DNA of 26,562 bases from Candidatus Neomicrothrix sp. UBA7884 (GCA_002501135.1 DLRQ01000052.1:1-26562), one strand, 5' to 3'. Shown: positions 6,731 to 16,849, counted from the first letter of the stretch. Program-made: numbers and translations. Notes: generated by a model not told the origin, from the sequence alone.

Positions 6731-9490
6731 ATGATCAATGGCGTGATCGACGGCTTCACCCACCAACTGCCAGATGGAGATCCCGAAGAGACCCGCGAGT
6801 GGATCGACTCCTTTGACGCCCTCGTTGACCAGGCCGGGCGCTCCAGGGCACGTTTCATGCTGGCCCGCCTGATGGAACGCGCAGGCGAGTTGAACGTCGG
6901 CAACGCGCCACCCACCTGGACCCCGTACGTGAACACCATCGCTACAGCAGACCAACCCTGGTTTCCCGGCGACGAGCACATCGAACGTCGCATACGTGCG
7001 TTCATCCGCTGGAACGCCGCCGCCATGGTCATCAACGCCAACAAGACATCTGACGGCATAGGCGGGCACCTCTCCACCTTCGCCTCGTCGGCCTCTCTCT
7101 ACGAGGTGGGATTCAACTGGTTCTTCCGGGGCAAGGACGACGGACAGCCCGGCGACCACGTCTACTTCCAGGGTCACGCCGCACCCGGTGTCTACGCACG
7201 GGCATACCTGGAGCGGCGACTCGAAGGCCACCACCTAGACAGGTTCCGCATGGAGATCTCCGGGCAGGGCCTCTCGAGCTATCCCCACCCCCGCCTGATG
7301 CCCGACTTCTGGGAGTATCCCACGGTGTCGATGGGCCTCGGACCCATCAATTCCATCTACCACGCACGCTTCAACAAGTACCTGGACCACCGCCAGATCG
7401 ACGACACCTCCAGTTCACGTGTCTTTTGCTTTTTAGGCGACGGCGAGACCGACGAACCAGAGACCCTGGGTGCCATCTCACTGGCCGGACGATCGGGCCT
7501 CGGCAACCTGGTGTGGGTGGTCAACTGCAACCTGCAGCGCCTCGACGGGCCTGTACGAGGCAATGGCCAGATCATCCAGGAACTCGAGGGCGTGTTCCGC
7601 GGTGCCGGCTGGAACGTGATCAAGGTCATCTGGGGATCCGGTTGGGACGAACTCATCCAAAAAGACCTCGACGGCGTTCTGCTCAACAAGTTCAACAACA
7701 CCGTCGACGGCGAGTACCAGCGCCTTGCAGCCGAGGGTGGCGACTACATCCGCGAACACTTCTTCGGACCGGACCCACGCCTGCGGGCCATGGTCGACCA
7801 TCTCAGCGACGATGACCTGCGCGACCTTCCCCGGGGCGGCCACGACTACCAGAAGCTCTATGCCGCCTACCGGGCAGCAACCGAGGAGAACGCCGCACCG
7901 ACCGTGATCCTCGCCAAGACCATCAAGGGATGGACACTCGGCGAGGGCTTCGAGGCCCGCAACGCAACCCACCAGATCAAGAAGATGACCTCATCACAGA
8001 TTCTCGACCTGCGCGAACGACTGCACCTCGAAGAGGAGATCCCGGAGTCGGCCCTCCAGGGGGACAGGGCTCCCTACTTCCGGCCTTCTGAGGACAGCCC
8101 CGAGTACGAGTACATGATGCAGCGGAGGCGGGCGCTCGGTGGCTCCATTCCAAAGAGGCGAATTCGAAACAGGCGTCCGGCCACCCTCCCCGACCCATCG
8201 GTCTTCCTCGGCCTCTCAAAGGGGTCAGAAGGCCGCGAGGTGTCAACGACCATGGCCCTCACCAACCTGCTCCGAGACCTCCTGCGTGATGAGTCGTTTG
8301 GCCCGAGGATCGTGCCCATCGTCCCCGACGAGGCGCGCACCTTCGGAATGGACTCCCTATTCCGGGAGTTCGGCATCTACGCACCCTTCGGCCAGCTCTA
8401 TGAACCGGTCGACCATGAGCTGCTGCTCTCCTACAGCGAGGACACCGATGGGCAACTCCTTGAGGAGGGCATCACCGAAGCCGGCTCTCTCTCCAGCTTC
8501 ATCGCCGCCGGGACCAGCTACGCCAACCTCGGCGTTCCGATGGTTCCGTTCTTCACGTTCTACTCCATGTTCGGTTTCCAGCGGGTCGGTGACCTCATCT
8601 GGTCGGCCGCCGACTCCAGGGCCCGCGGTTTCCTCATGGGGGCCACCGCCGGTCGCACGACCCTCGCTGGCGAAGGACTGCAGCACCTCGACGGTCACAG
8701 CCATGTTCTGTCCTCGACGGTGCCTGCGTGCCAGTCATACGACCCGGCGTTTGCCTACGAGCTGGCTGCCATCATCGACGACGGCCTCGAGCGCATGTAC
8801 GGCAGTGAGGACCCCGAGGCCAACGAGGACATCTTCTACTACGTGACCGTCTACAACCAGCCACATGTCATGCCGCCCCGCCCAGACCATGTGACCCCTG
8901 CCGACATCGTCGCCGGTCTCTACAAGATGACCGATGCGCCGGAGCGCCCGGTTTCGGCCACCGTGGTGTTCTCCGGACCCGCCCACCTGGCAGCGACGGA
9001 AGCCGCCGAGGAACTGGCCGACCGCTGGGGTGTCGGCGTCGACCTCTGGAGTGCAACCTCGTACAAGCGACTACGTGAAGAGGCCCTCGAAGCCGAACGC
9101 CACAACCGCCTCCATCCCCACGAAGACCGCGTCGAGCCACTGGTGGCGCGGTTGTTGTCCGACGGCGAGGGCCCCGTTGTGGCGGTCACGGACTTCATGA
9201 AGGCTGTTCCCGACCAGGTAGCCAGATGGGTGCCGAGGCCGTTCCATGTTCTCGGCACCGACGGCTTTGGGCGCAGCGACACACGCGAGGCACTCCGTCG
9301 CTTCTTCGAGGTCGATGCGGGCCACGTCGTGGTCGCCGTTCTGTCGGCTCTGGCCGAGACCGGCGTCATCAACCCATCGGTCGTCGCCGAGGCAATCGCC
9401 CTTCACGGAATCGACGTCGACCTGCCTGATCCCGGTCGGCACGACTCGGTGCCGGCAACGGGCCACGGCATCGGACACTCCAGGAAGTAG
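6731..9490 (+). CDS. aceE: Pyruvate dehydrogenase E1 component (homodimeric type)
   Basis: This thiamine-diphosphate enzyme of about 919 aa decarboxylates pyruvate and acetylates the lipoyl domain of E2. The sequence follows the AceE family from end to end: DPEETREWIDSFDALV near the start, YVNTIAT, GGHLSTFASSASLYEVGFN, the ThDP/Mg motif GDGE (236-239) with VVNCNLQRLDGPVRGNG, and the C-terminal transketolase-like half ending in the R-PF-VLGTDGFGRSDTREALRRFFEVD region. The frame is open from a GTG at 6704. ATG 6731 is chosen because family-like sequence begins just after it; GTG 6743, 7 nt after a CATGAT box, is a real alternative. E2 and E3 genes are not in the window. The next gene follows after 9 nt. 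Confidence 0.96.
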   Translation: MINGVIDGFTHQLPDGDPEETREWIDSFDALVDQAGRSRARFMLARLMERAGELNVGNAPPTWTPYVNTIATADQPWFPGDEHIERRIRAFIRWNAAAMVINANKTSDGIGGHLSTFASSASLYEVGFNWFFRGKDDGQPGDHVYFQGHAAPGVYARAYLERRLEGHHLDRFRMEISGQGLSSYPHPRLMPDFWEYPTVSMGLGPINSIYHARFNKYLDHRQIDDTSSSRVFCFLGDGETDEPETLGAISLAGRSGLGNLVWVVNCNLQRLDGPVRGNGQIIQELEGVFRGAGWNVIKVIWGSGWDELIQKDLDGVLLNKFNNTVDGEYQRLAAEGGDYIREHFFGPDPRLRAMVDHLSDDDLRDLPRGGHDYQKLYAAYRAATEENAAPTVILAKTIKGWTLGEGFEARNATHQIKKMTSSQILDLRERLHLEEEIPESALQGDRAPYFRPSEDSPEYEYMMQRRRALGGSIPKRRIRNRRPATLPDPSVFLGLSKGSEGREVSTTMALTNLLRDLLRDESFGPRIVPIVPDEARTFGMDSLFREFGIYAPFGQLYEPVDHELLLSYSEDTDGQLLEEGITEAGSLSSFIAAGTSYANLGVPMVPFFTFYSMFGFQRVGDLIWSAADSRARGFLMGATAGRTTLAGEGLQHLDGHSHVLSSTVPACQSYDPAFAYELAAIIDDGLERMYGSEDPEANEDIFYYVTVYNQPHVMPPRPDHVTPADIVAGLYKMTDAPERPVSATVVFSGPAHLAATEAAEELADRWGVGVDLWSATSYKRLREEALEAERHNRLHPHEDRVEPLVARLLSDGEGPVVAVTDFMKAVPDQVARWVPRPFHVLGTDGFGRSDTREALRRFFEVDAGHVVVAVLSALAETGVINPSVVAEAIALHGIDVDLPDPGRHDSVPATGHGIGHSRK

Positions 9491-9493
9491 TTT
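9488..9493 (+). promoter_or_regulatory. Candidate -10 box overlapping the aceE stop codon
   Basis: TAGTTT: its first three bases are the TAG stop of aceE, and it ends 6 nt before the ATG of the next gene at 9500. It would give a leaderless transcript for that gene. AGGAAG at 9482-9487 is a competing ribosome-binding site for read-through mRNA. Confidence 0.35.
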
Positions 9494-9499
9494 CCCGGA

Positions 9500-10087
9500 A
9501 TGCCTGGGACCCCTACCGGAACCCTCGCCATAACAGGCGACCCACACGCCGACGACCTGATCAACTCTGACCCGCTGGCACTTCTCATAGGCATGCTTCT
9601 CGACCAGCAGGTGCCGATGGAGTGGGCCTTCCGTGGGCCGGCAACGCTTCTTGAACGGCTCGGCTCACTTGATGCCTCGGCAATTGCAGCCATCGACCCC
9701 GACCTGTTTGACACCACGTGCCGAACCAAGCCGGCCGTGCACCGCTTTCCCGGCTCGATGGCCAAACGCATCCAGGCCCTCTGCCAACACATCGTCAACC
9801 ACTACGACGGCGATGCCAGCCTGGTGTGGGGCAGCGCCACCTCTGGAGCCGACCTGAAGCAGCGCCTTGTGTCGCTGCCGGGTTATGGCGACGAGAAGGC
9901 CATGATCTTCACGGCCATCCTGGCAAAGCGCATGGGGGTGGCCCCCGACGGCTGGCAGGACGCCGCCGGCCCGTTCTCAGATGACACCCCCCGCTCGGTG
10001 GCCGACATCGACGGTCCCGAGGCACTTGCAACGGTCAGGGAGTGGAAGAAGGCCCAGAAGGCCGCCGGAAAGTCCAAGCAGCAGTAG
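9500..10087 (+). CDS. HhH-GPD family base-excision-repair-like protein
   Basis: This 195-aa protein resembles the actinobacterial HhH-GPD family described as TIGR03252. It has the LLIGMLLDQQVPMEWAF helix typical of the glycosylase fold, SMAKRIQALCQHIV, and the helix-hairpin-helix LVSLPGYGDEKAMIFTAIL at about 139-157. No C-terminal Fe-S cysteine cluster is present. The substrate of this family is not established as far as I know, so DNA glycosylase activity is a family-level inference. The C-terminus is a basic tail (KKAQKAAGKSKQQ). It sits 9 nt after aceE with a TAGTTT box 6 nt before the ATG. Confidence 0.85.
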   Translation: MPGTPTGTLAITGDPHADDLINSDPLALLIGMLLDQQVPMEWAFRGPATLLERLGSLDASAIAAIDPDLFDTTCRTKPAVHRFPGSMAKRIQALCQHIVNHYDGDASLVWGSATSGADLKQRLVSLPGYGDEKAMIFTAILAKRMGVAPDGWQDAAGPFSDDTPRSVADIDGPEALATVREWKKAQKAAGKSKQQ

Positions 10088-10101
10088 CTCTGCCCGAGGT
10101 A

Positions 10102-11052
10102 TCAGAGCCGAGCGGTGCCGTCAGACATCGCCTGCCTGAACCATTTGAATGTGGATGCCAGGCCCGACTCCAGCGGAGTCGATGCGGTCCAGCCCAACTC
10201 GGTGAGCCTCGACACGTCAAGCACCTTGCGGGGCATGCCGTCGGGCTTGGTGGTGTCAAAGGTCAGGTCAGCCCCGGGGTGTACGAGGTCACGGACCATT
10301 TCAGCCAACTCGCGTATCGAGATGTCCTCGCCTGTGCCGACGTTCAGGTGGCCGATATCCGAGTAGTTGTCCATGATGTGCAGGCAGGCGTCGGCCAGGT
10401 CATCCACGTGCAGGAACTCCCTTCGGGCAGAGCCGCTCCCCCAGATCTGAACCTCTCCAACCCCCGCGCGGTGCGCCTCGTGGAAGCGGCGCATCAGAGC
10501 CGGCAGAACGTGCCCGCCCTCCAGGTCGAAGTTGTCGCCGGGACCGTAGAGGTTCGTGGGCATGGCCGAGACGAAATCGTCGCCGTACTGGCGCCTGTAA
10601 CCCTCGCAGAGCTTGATTCCCGCAATCTTCGCCAAGGCGTATCCCTCGTTGGTTGGCTCCAGTGGCCCGCCCAGCAGCGCCTCTTCCACAATGGGCTGTT
10701 CGGCCAGGCGCGGGTAGATGCATGAACTCCCCAGGTAGAGAAGTTTCTCTACGCCTACGAGGTGGCTGGCGTGGACCACGGTTCCGTGGATCATCAGGTT
10801 GTCGTAGAGGAACTCGGCGGGCCGTGTGCTGTTGGCCATGATCCCGCCAACCGTGCCGGCCACGAGGAACACGTAGCGGGGCTCCTCGGCCCTGAACCAG
10901 GCCTCAACAGCCGACTGGTCGCGGAGGTCGAGGTTCTCACGGCTCACGATACGAAGGTCTGCGAAGCCGGCCTCGGTCAGGCGTCGCATGACCGCTGAAC
11001 CGACAAGCCCCCTGTGTCCGGCTACAAAGACAGGGGCATCACGGTCGATCAT
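10102..11052 (-). CDS. fcl: GDP-L-fucose synthase (GDP-4-keto-6-deoxymannose epimerase-reductase)
   Basis: This 316-aa short-chain dehydrogenase converts GDP-4-keto-6-deoxy-D-mannose to GDP-L-fucose for surface glycans. The NADP-binding GHRGLVG loop is at 12-18. The catalytic set matches the E. coli enzyme with an offset of +2: S109, C111 (SSCIYP), Y138 and K142 (YALAK), H181. NLYGPGDNFD and RREFLHVDDLADA are family signatures. The usual partner GDP-mannose 4,6-dehydratase (gmd) is not in the window, so the substrate must come from a gene elsewhere. A TAGCGT box ends 6 nt before the ATG and begins with the TAG stop of the upstream membrane-protein gene. Confidence 0.94.
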   Translation of the reverse strand: MIDRDAPVFVAGHRGLVGSAVMRRLTEAGFADLRIVSRENLDLRDQSAVEAWFRAEEPRYVFLVAGTVGGIMANSTRPAEFLYDNLMIHGTVVHASHLVGVEKLLYLGSSCIYPRLAEQPIVEEALLGGPLEPTNEGYALAKIAGIKLCEGYRRQYGDDFVSAMPTNLYGPGDNFDLEGGHVLPALMRRFHEAHRAGVGEVQIWGSGSARREFLHVDDLADACLHIMDNYSDIGHLNVGTGEDISIRELAEMVRDLVHPGADLTFDTTKPDGMPRKVLDVSRLTELGWTASTPLESGLASTFKWFRQAMSDGTARL

Positions 11053-11058
11053 GCCCCG

Positions 11059-11064
11059 ACGCTA
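11059..11064 (-). promoter_or_regulatory. Candidate -10 box overlapping the upstream stop codon (fcl)
   Basis: TAGCGT on the minus strand, 6 nt before the fcl ATG. Its TAG (11062-11064) is the stop codon of the 153-aa membrane-protein gene. Confidence 0.38.
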
Positions 11065-11523
11065 CCTGTCGCCAACCTGGCCGGCAGTCCCTCCGATTGC
11101 ACCTACCTCGGCCATGTAGACACCCAGAAGGTCGGCCACAACTGCCACAGAGACCGCATCCAGTGGCTCAGCCTCACCGAGGCCACGTGCAACGAGAACT
11201 TCGAGGGCATCATCCAGCCGGGCAACGACCCTGTCGGTGCCCTCATCGATGGCGGCATCGCCCAGTTCCTGGCCGTGTTCGGTGGCGAGGCCCACCGACC
11301 CGAAGTAATCCAGGTACCAGCCCACGATGACCGCCACGTCTGAGCGGCTTAGCTGCCCGGCTGCCTCGTCGGGAAGACGCTCAGAGACCCACTCCACGAC
11401 ATCGTCCACCTCGAACACCGCGGGCAGCACGGTCGTCTCCAGACGTCCAAGCGCCGACCCGACCGCAGCGAAGCCGACGGCCACGACAACAAGCACCGCA
11501 ACGACAATGAAGATCCAGATCAT
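11062..11523 (-). CDS. Membrane-anchored hypothetical protein (153 aa)
   Basis: The N-terminus is one hydrophobic segment (residues about 2-25, IWIFIVVAVLVVVAVGFAAV). It is followed by an acidic, mostly helical soluble domain with LPAVFEVDDVVEWVSERLPDEAAGQLSRSDV and VIVGWYLDYFGSVGLA. This would give a single-pass protein with the domain in the cytoplasm or outside; topology is not decidable here. No named domain is recognised. It lies 9 nt upstream of fcl on the same strand. The ATG at 11523 has a CATGAT box 6 nt upstream. Confidence 0.75.
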   Translation of the reverse strand: MIWIFIVVAVLVVVAVGFAAVGSALGRLETTVLPAVFEVDDVVEWVSERLPDEAAGQLSRSDVAVIVGWYLDYFGSVGLATEHGQELGDAAIDEGTDRVVARLDDALEVLVARGLGEAEPLDAVSVAVVADLLGVYMAEVGAIGGTAGQVGDR

Positions 11524-11589
11524 CGCCTGATCATGCCAGCCCCGCCGGTGCTACAGGCTGCGACAAGCAGAAGCCTGCGGATCTGTTTC

Positions 11590-12705
11590 TCAGATACCTA
11601 TGCGTTGGGCGAGCAGCTCGCGGTGGTAGGTGGCGTCACCGAACAGCAACTCAGAGCTCTTGGCCCGCTTGAAGTAGAGGTGGGCCGAGTGCTCCCAGGT
11701 GAAACCGATGCCCCCATGGATCTGAATGTTCTCAGCGGTCGTGTGGAAGTAGGCCTCCGAGCAGTAGGCCTTTGCAAGCGAGGCAACCGACGGCAGTTCG
11801 TCGTTCAGCTCGGCTGCACACCATGCTGCGTAGTAGGCAGCCGACTTTGCCGACTCGACCTCGAGGAGCATGTCGGCGCACTTGTGCTTGATGGCCTGGA
11901 AGCTCCCGATCGGACGCCCGAACTGCACGCGGTCCTTGGCGTACTGCACGGCTGTGTCGAGACATATCTGGGCACCACCAACCTGTTCGGCAGCGAGGGC
12001 CACTGCAGCCAGGTCGAGGACCCTCTCCAGCACCGCCCATCCTCCACCGTCGGTTCCGATGAGGTCTGCGCTGACGTTGTCGAACTCAAGGCGCGCCTGC
12101 TTGCGTGTCGTGTCCATGGTGGCCAGGGCCGTTCGGCTGAGGCCAGAGGCATCGGCGGCGACGCTGAAGAGCGACACACCGGCTCCGGTGCGGGCTGCCA
12201 CCAGTATCAGGTTGGCGACGTGGCCGTCGAGCACATACATCTTGGTTCCAGAGAGGCTCCATGAGTCACCGTCGGCGACTGCAGCCATTTCTATTCCGTC
12301 CTCGCCCCATCGGCCGCTCTCCTCGGTGAACGCGAGGGTGGCGATGGTCTCGCCGCTGGCTATGCCGGGCAGCAGGTCGGCTGCGGCAGCGTCATCACCA
12401 CAGTGGATGAGGGTGTTCGCCGCCAGGACAACCGTGGAAAAGAACGGGGCACACAGCAGGGCCCGTCCCATCTCCTCGAGCACCACCGACAACTCCACGT
12501 AGCCAAAGCCCTGGCCGCCGTGCTCCTCTGGGATGATGAGGCTCTGAAGACCCAACTGTTCGGCCATCATCGACCAGGTCTCCGGGTCGTAGCCGTCGTC
12601 GGTCTCCATCAGTTCCCTGACTGTGGCCTCTGGGGAGTAGTTCTCGAGGAACTGGCGCACGAACTCGCGTAGTTGCTCCTGTTCCTCACTGAATGCGAAG
12701 TTCAC
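11590..12705 (-). CDS. Acyl-CoA dehydrogenase family protein
   Basis: This 371-aa FAD enzyme probably oxidises an acyl-CoA at the alpha-beta bond. The N-terminal helical domain starts MNFAFSEEQEQLREFVRQFL. The middle beta domain has the LAFTEESGRWG segment near FAD. The C-terminal helical domain has RVQFGRPIGSFQAIKHKCADM and the QIHGGIGFTWEH motif, with E338 the likely acidic residue of that loop. The HGGIGFTWEH wording is typical of the actinobacterial FadE group that includes heteromeric sterol or side-chain dehydrogenases, so it may need a partner; none is adjacent. The start is GTG at 12705 with AAGGAGAG upstream (12712-12719). Confidence 0.9.
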   Translation of the reverse strand: MNFAFSEEQEQLREFVRQFLENYSPEATVRELMETDDGYDPETWSMMAEQLGLQSLIIPEEHGGQGFGYVELSVVLEEMGRALLCAPFFSTVVLAANTLIHCGDDAAAADLLPGIASGETIATLAFTEESGRWGEDGIEMAAVADGDSWSLSGTKMYVLDGHVANLILVAARTGAGVSLFSVAADASGLSRTALATMDTTRKQARLEFDNVSADLIGTDGGGWAVLERVLDLAAVALAAEQVGGAQICLDTAVQYAKDRVQFGRPIGSFQAIKHKCADMLLEVESAKSAAYYAAWCAAELNDELPSVASLAKAYCSEAYFHTTAENIQIHGGIGFTWEHSAHLYFKRAKSSELLFGDATYHRELLAQRIGI

Positions 12706-12810
12706 CCGACGCTCTCCTTGGTCATGGGATCCATCAACGGTGATGTTCTACCAGCCGACCCAGCCGACGGCCACATCCGGCGAGGTGTCGCAGCAGCCCG
12801 CCGGGTCGGA

Positions 12811-12816
12811 CACAAT
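12811..12816 (+). promoter_or_regulatory. Weak candidate -10 box for the MBL-fold gene
   Basis: CACAAT, 6 nt before the ATG at 12823. It keeps the A2 and T6 of TANNNT but not T1. There is no ribosome-binding site, which fits a leaderless start. Confidence 0.28.
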
Positions 12817-12822
12817 GGCCCT

Positions 12823-13437
12823 ATGAGCGACACCCTCCACTACAGCGATACCCAGGCCGAGATACACAAACTGGTCGTGGGCCCCTATGAGAACAACGTC
12901 TTCGTGCTCCGATGCCGCCAGACCGGCGAATCGGTTCTGCTTGACGCCGCCAACGAGCACGAGAAGCTGCTCGAACTGTGTCGGGCACTCGACGTGCGCA
13001 CCGTGCTGGAGACACACGGCCACTGGGACCACATCCAGGCGGTTCCAGCTGTCCGCGATGCCGGCTACCAGGTCGGGGTTACCGCTGCCGACGCCGCAAT
13101 GCTCCCGAGCTACGACTACCTGCTCGAAGACGAGGCCGTCATCAAGGTGGGCCGCCTGTCCCTGCACACAATCTGTACTCCCGGCCACACACCCGGTTCG
13201 ATCTGCTTCAGGCTGGAGGGCTCTCCGGTTGTTTTCTCGGGTGACACCCTCTTTCCCGGTGGTCCGGGGGCCACGACCTTTGAGGGAGGGGACTTCGAGT
13301 CGATTATCGAGTCGATCGATCGCAGGCTCTTCGCTGCCCTCGACCCCGAAACCATCGTCATGCCGGGCCATGGTGACGACACCAGCATCGGGGCCGAGTC
13401 GCCCAGCCTGGACGAATGGGTGAGCCGGGGTTGGTAA
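12823..13437 (+). CDS. MBL-fold metallo-hydrolase (glyoxalase II-like)
   Basis: This 204-aa metallo-beta-lactamase-fold protein has the metal-binding THGHWDH motif (H65, H67, D69, H70), CTPGHTPGS, FSGDTLFPGG and MPGHGDD, the full ligand set of hydroxyacylglutathione-hydrolase-like enzymes. The glyoxalase II C-terminal substrate domain is absent, so it belongs to the short YcbL-like type; a thioester or other small-molecule substrate is likely but unknown. The frame is open upstream to 12673, but family sequence begins at the ATG at 12823. It is divergent from the acyl-CoA dehydrogenase and lies 70 nt before sufC. Confidence 0.88.
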   Translation: MSDTLHYSDTQAEIHKLVVGPYENNVFVLRCRQTGESVLLDAANEHEKLLELCRALDVRTVLETHGHWDHIQAVPAVRDAGYQVGVTAADAAMLPSYDYLLEDEAVIKVGRLSLHTICTPGHTPGSICFRLEGSPVVFSGDTLFPGGPGATTFEGGDFESIIESIDRRLFAALDPETIVMPGHGDDTSIGAESPSLDEWVSRGW

Positions 13438-13456
13438 CCGTTGACCCGCCTCGACC

Positions 13457-13482
13457 ATTACTCCTACGGACATAGGGTTAAT
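13457..13482 (+). promoter_or_regulatory. Shared suf element, copy 1 (candidate Fe-S-responsive operator)
   Basis: This 26-bp element runs ATTACTCCTACGG then ACATAGGGTTAAT. It matches 22 of 26 positions with the element before sufD. It contains the imperfect inverted repeat ACTCCTA-N6-TAGGGTT and a TAGGGT that could be a -10 box, so a bound protein would block transcription. It ends 25 bp before the sufC start. Confidence 0.65.
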
Positions 13483-13494
13483 CGGACAGGGTCG

Positions 13495-13500
13495 TAGGCT
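13495..13500 (+). promoter_or_regulatory. Candidate -10 box for leaderless sufC
   Basis: TAGGCT, 7 nt before the ATG at 13508. If this is the real -10, the shared suf element sits over the -35 region; if TAGGGT at 13473-13478 is used, the element covers the -10. Confidence 0.4.
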
Positions 13501-13507
13501 TGTAGCC

Positions 13508-14265
<758 letters not shown>

Positions 14266-14269
<4 letters not shown>

Positions 14270-15534
14270 CACTCCCAGTTGACAGTACCGATGCCCCGCT
14301 CGACACAGCCGCGATCAAGGCCGACTTCCCGCTGCTGAACCGTCAGGTGAATGACCATCAGATCGTCTACCTTGATTCCGCTGCCACGTCCCAGAAGCCC
14401 CGCCTGGTCATCGACACTCTCGACCGTTACTACGAGGAGATCAACGCCAACGTCCACCGGGGCGCCTACCACATTGCCGAACTGGCAACCTCTGCCACCG
14501 AGGACGCACGGGCTCGCATTCAACGGTTCATCGGAGCGCCATCTGCCAGCGAGGTCATCTTCACGAAGAACGCCACCGAGGCGATCAACCTGATTGCCTA
14601 CTCATGGGGGCGGGCAAACCTGAACGAGGGCGATGCCATCCTCATCACGGCACTGGAGCACCACGCCAACATCGTTCCGTGGCAGCAGTTGGCCTCAGAA
14701 CGGGGCGTCGAGATCCGCTGGCTGCCCCTCACAGACGATGGCCGCCTCGACCTGACCGACCTCGACCAGATGCTCGACGGGGTGAGCCTTTTCGCCTTCT
14801 CGGCAGCGTCGAATGTGCTCGGCACGCTCACACCGGTACGCCAACTGGCCGACGCCGCACATGAGGCCGGCGCACTTTGTCTCGTCGATGCCAGTCAGGC
14901 GCTACCGCACCTTCCGACCGATGTGACGGCATGGGACTGCGACTTCATGGCTTTCACCGGCCACAAGATGTGTGGACCCACGGGAATCGGTGTGTTGTGG
15001 GGCCGAGCCGAACTGCTCGATGCCATGCCTCCCTTCCTCGGCGGCGGCGAGATGATCCTGAACGTCACCCGAGAGGGCTTCATTCCCAACGAACTGCCCT
15101 GGAAGTTCGAAGCCGGAACGCCGCCAATCGCCGAGATCATCGGACTCGGTGCAGCCGTCTCCTACCTTGAGGCCATAGGCATGGAGACTGTTCGGGCCCA
15201 CGAGATTGCGCTCACCGACTATGCCCTCCGCACACTCAACGAACGTCATGGCGATGACCTGGTAATCCACGGTCCGACCGACACAGACGACCGGGGCGGG
15301 GTGCTGTCAATCTGCTACCGCGATATCCACCCGCATGACCTGAGCCAGGTTCTCGACCAACGGGGAATCTGTGTGAGGGCCGGCCACCACTGCGCCAAGC
15401 CCCTCATGAAACTGCTCGGAGTGGGTGCAACAGCGCGGGCATCCGTCTACATATACAACGACGAATCAGACGTGGACCTACTATCAGATGCACTCGCCGA
15501 AGCCGGTGAATTCTTCTCCCACCAACCCGCCTGA
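14266..15534 (+). CDS. sufS: Cysteine desulfurase SufS
   Basis: This 422-aa PLP enzyme takes sulfur from cysteine for Fe-S cluster assembly and passes it to SufU. The N-terminal YLDSAATSQKP, the HRGAYHIAE loop, the PLP lysine K234 in FTGHKMCGPTG, and the persulfide cysteine C376 in RAGHHCAKPLM are all present, which marks a group II desulfurase. It is coupled to sufC by an ATGA overlap and followed 26 nt later by sufU, its expected sulfur acceptor. Confidence 0.96.
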
Positions 15535-15560
15535 CCCCCACCCGACCCTGGAGCACAAAA

Positions 15561-16037
15561 GTGGCAGGACTAGAAGACCTCTACCGCGAGATCATCCTCG
15601 ACCACTACCGCAACCCCCGGAACCGAGGCGAGCTGGAGACCCCGCCGGCCCACATGGCCGAGGGCTTCAACCCACTGTGTGGCGACGAGATTCAGGTCTT
15701 CCTGCACGTCGACGCCGACAAGATCTGTGATATGAGCATCTCCGGTCAGGGCTGTTCGATAAGCCAGTCGTCGGCCTCCATGATGACCACCGCCGTACTC
15801 GGCAAGACCGTCGACGAGGCCCGGCAGGTGATCAGGGCCTTCAAGGTAATGATGTCGATACACGGTGACGACCTCGACGGTTCCGAGCACGACCACTCAG
15901 ACGAAAGCGTTGGGTCCGATGTCAGCCTTGGCGACCTTGAGGCCCTGCGGGGCGTGGTCAAGTTCCCGGTCCGCATCAAGTGCGCCACCCTGGCATGGAA
16001 CACCCTCGACCAGGGCCTCAGCGAAGCAACTGCCTGA
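15561..16037 (+). CDS. sufU: SufU zinc-dependent sulfur-transfer protein
   Basis: This 158-aa IscU-like protein accepts persulfide sulfur from SufS. The zinc/sulfur ligands C40 and D42 (NPLCGDEI), C65 (GQGCSIS) and C141 (IKCATLAW) are present. The insertion of about 20 residues between the second and third cysteines, here rich in D, H and S (GSEHDHSDESVGSD), is typical of SufU and absent from IscU. The start is GTG with GGAG 7 nt upstream (15550-15553). It converges on sufC2 with only 2 nt between the stops. Confidence 0.94.
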   Translation: MAGLEDLYREIILDHYRNPRNRGELETPPAHMAEGFNPLCGDEIQVFLHVDADKICDMSISGQGCSISQSSASMMTTAVLGKTVDEARQVIRAFKVMMSIHGDDLDGSEHDHSDESVGSDVSLGDLEALRGVVKFPVRIKCATLAWNTLDQGLSEATA

Positions 16038-16039
16038 GA

Positions 16040-16849
16040 TCAGGCCAGGGGGTCGGCGAACGGGTCGGGCCCAAGGCCCAACTCGACAGCCACCTCGGGC
16101 GCGTCAACAGCTTCTCCGAGTATCCCCGTATAGCCATCGGCCTCGAGTTCTTCGGCCAGTTCAGGCCCTCCGGATGTGTGAATCCGGCCGTGTGAGAGAA
16201 CGTGCACCCGGTCTGGTTCGAGCACCTCCAGCAGGCGACTGAAGTGCGTGATGACGAGCACACCCAGCCCGGTCTCGTCAGTGGCGTCCTGTACGCGGCG
16301 GGCCACTGCCGCAAGGGCATCCACATCGAGCCCGGAGTCGATCTCGTCGAGCACCGCATAGCGCGGTCGTATCACAGACATCTGGAGGGCCTCGTTGCGC
16401 TTCTTCTCACCGCCCGACAGGTCGACGTTCACCGGACGGCCCAGGAACTTCTCGTCGAAGCCGATGCGCTCAGCCTCGACCACCAGCGCCGCGCGTATTC
16501 CGTCGGGGTCGCGACCTCCGGCCACTGCCGCCTCGACGAGCATCGACTCGAGGCTCACACCGGGTACCTCGGTCGGGTGCTGAAGGGCCAGGAAGAGGCC
16601 TGCCTGTGCCCGTTCCCACGGTGCGAGTTCCAGAAGGTCGGTACCATCAAGCGTCACCGATCCTGCCGTCACCTCGTAGCCCGGTCTGCCCATGAGAACA
16701 TGCGAAAGTGTCGACTTGCCAGACCCGTTGGGGCCCATGATGGCGTGCACCTCGCCCGGTCTGACCTCGAGGTCTATTCCGCCGAGGATGTGGGCGTCAC
16801 CGGCCTTGGCACACAGCCCTTCAATGCACAGAACCCTTTCGGAGGTCAT
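16040..16849 (-). CDS. sufC: Second SufC-type ATPase
   Basis: This 269-aa SufC paralogue has Walker A GPNGSGKST at 39-47, signature LSGGEKKRNEAL, Walker B YAVLDEIDSGLD and switch VITHFSRLL. It differs from the plus-strand SufC through most of its length and has a C-terminal extension of about 25 residues (from GILGEAVDAPEV on). It is the last gene of sufD-Rieske-sufC2, overlapping the Rieske gene by 4 nt. The operon context suggests that it pairs with this SufD, but which SufC works with which partner is not decidable from sequence. Confidence 0.93.
   Translation of the reverse strand: MTSERVLCIEGLCAKAGDAHILGGIDLEVRPGEVHAIMGPNGSGKSTLSHVLMGRPGYEVTAGSVTLDGTDLLELAPWERAQAGLFLALQHPTEVPGVSLESMLVEAAVAGGRDPDGIRAALVVEAERIGFDEKFLGRPVNVDLSGGEKKRNEALQMSVIRPRYAVLDEIDSGLDVDALAAVARRVQDATDETGLGVLVITHFSRLLEVLEPDRVHVLSHGRIHTSGGPELAEELEADGYTGILGEAVDAPEVAVELGLGPDPFADPLA

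Noticed and set aside
11554..11577. CAGGCT-N12-AGCCTG as terminator of the acyl-CoA dehydrogenase or another gene
   Set aside because: Six-base stem, 12-nt loop, no T-run; too weak to annotate.
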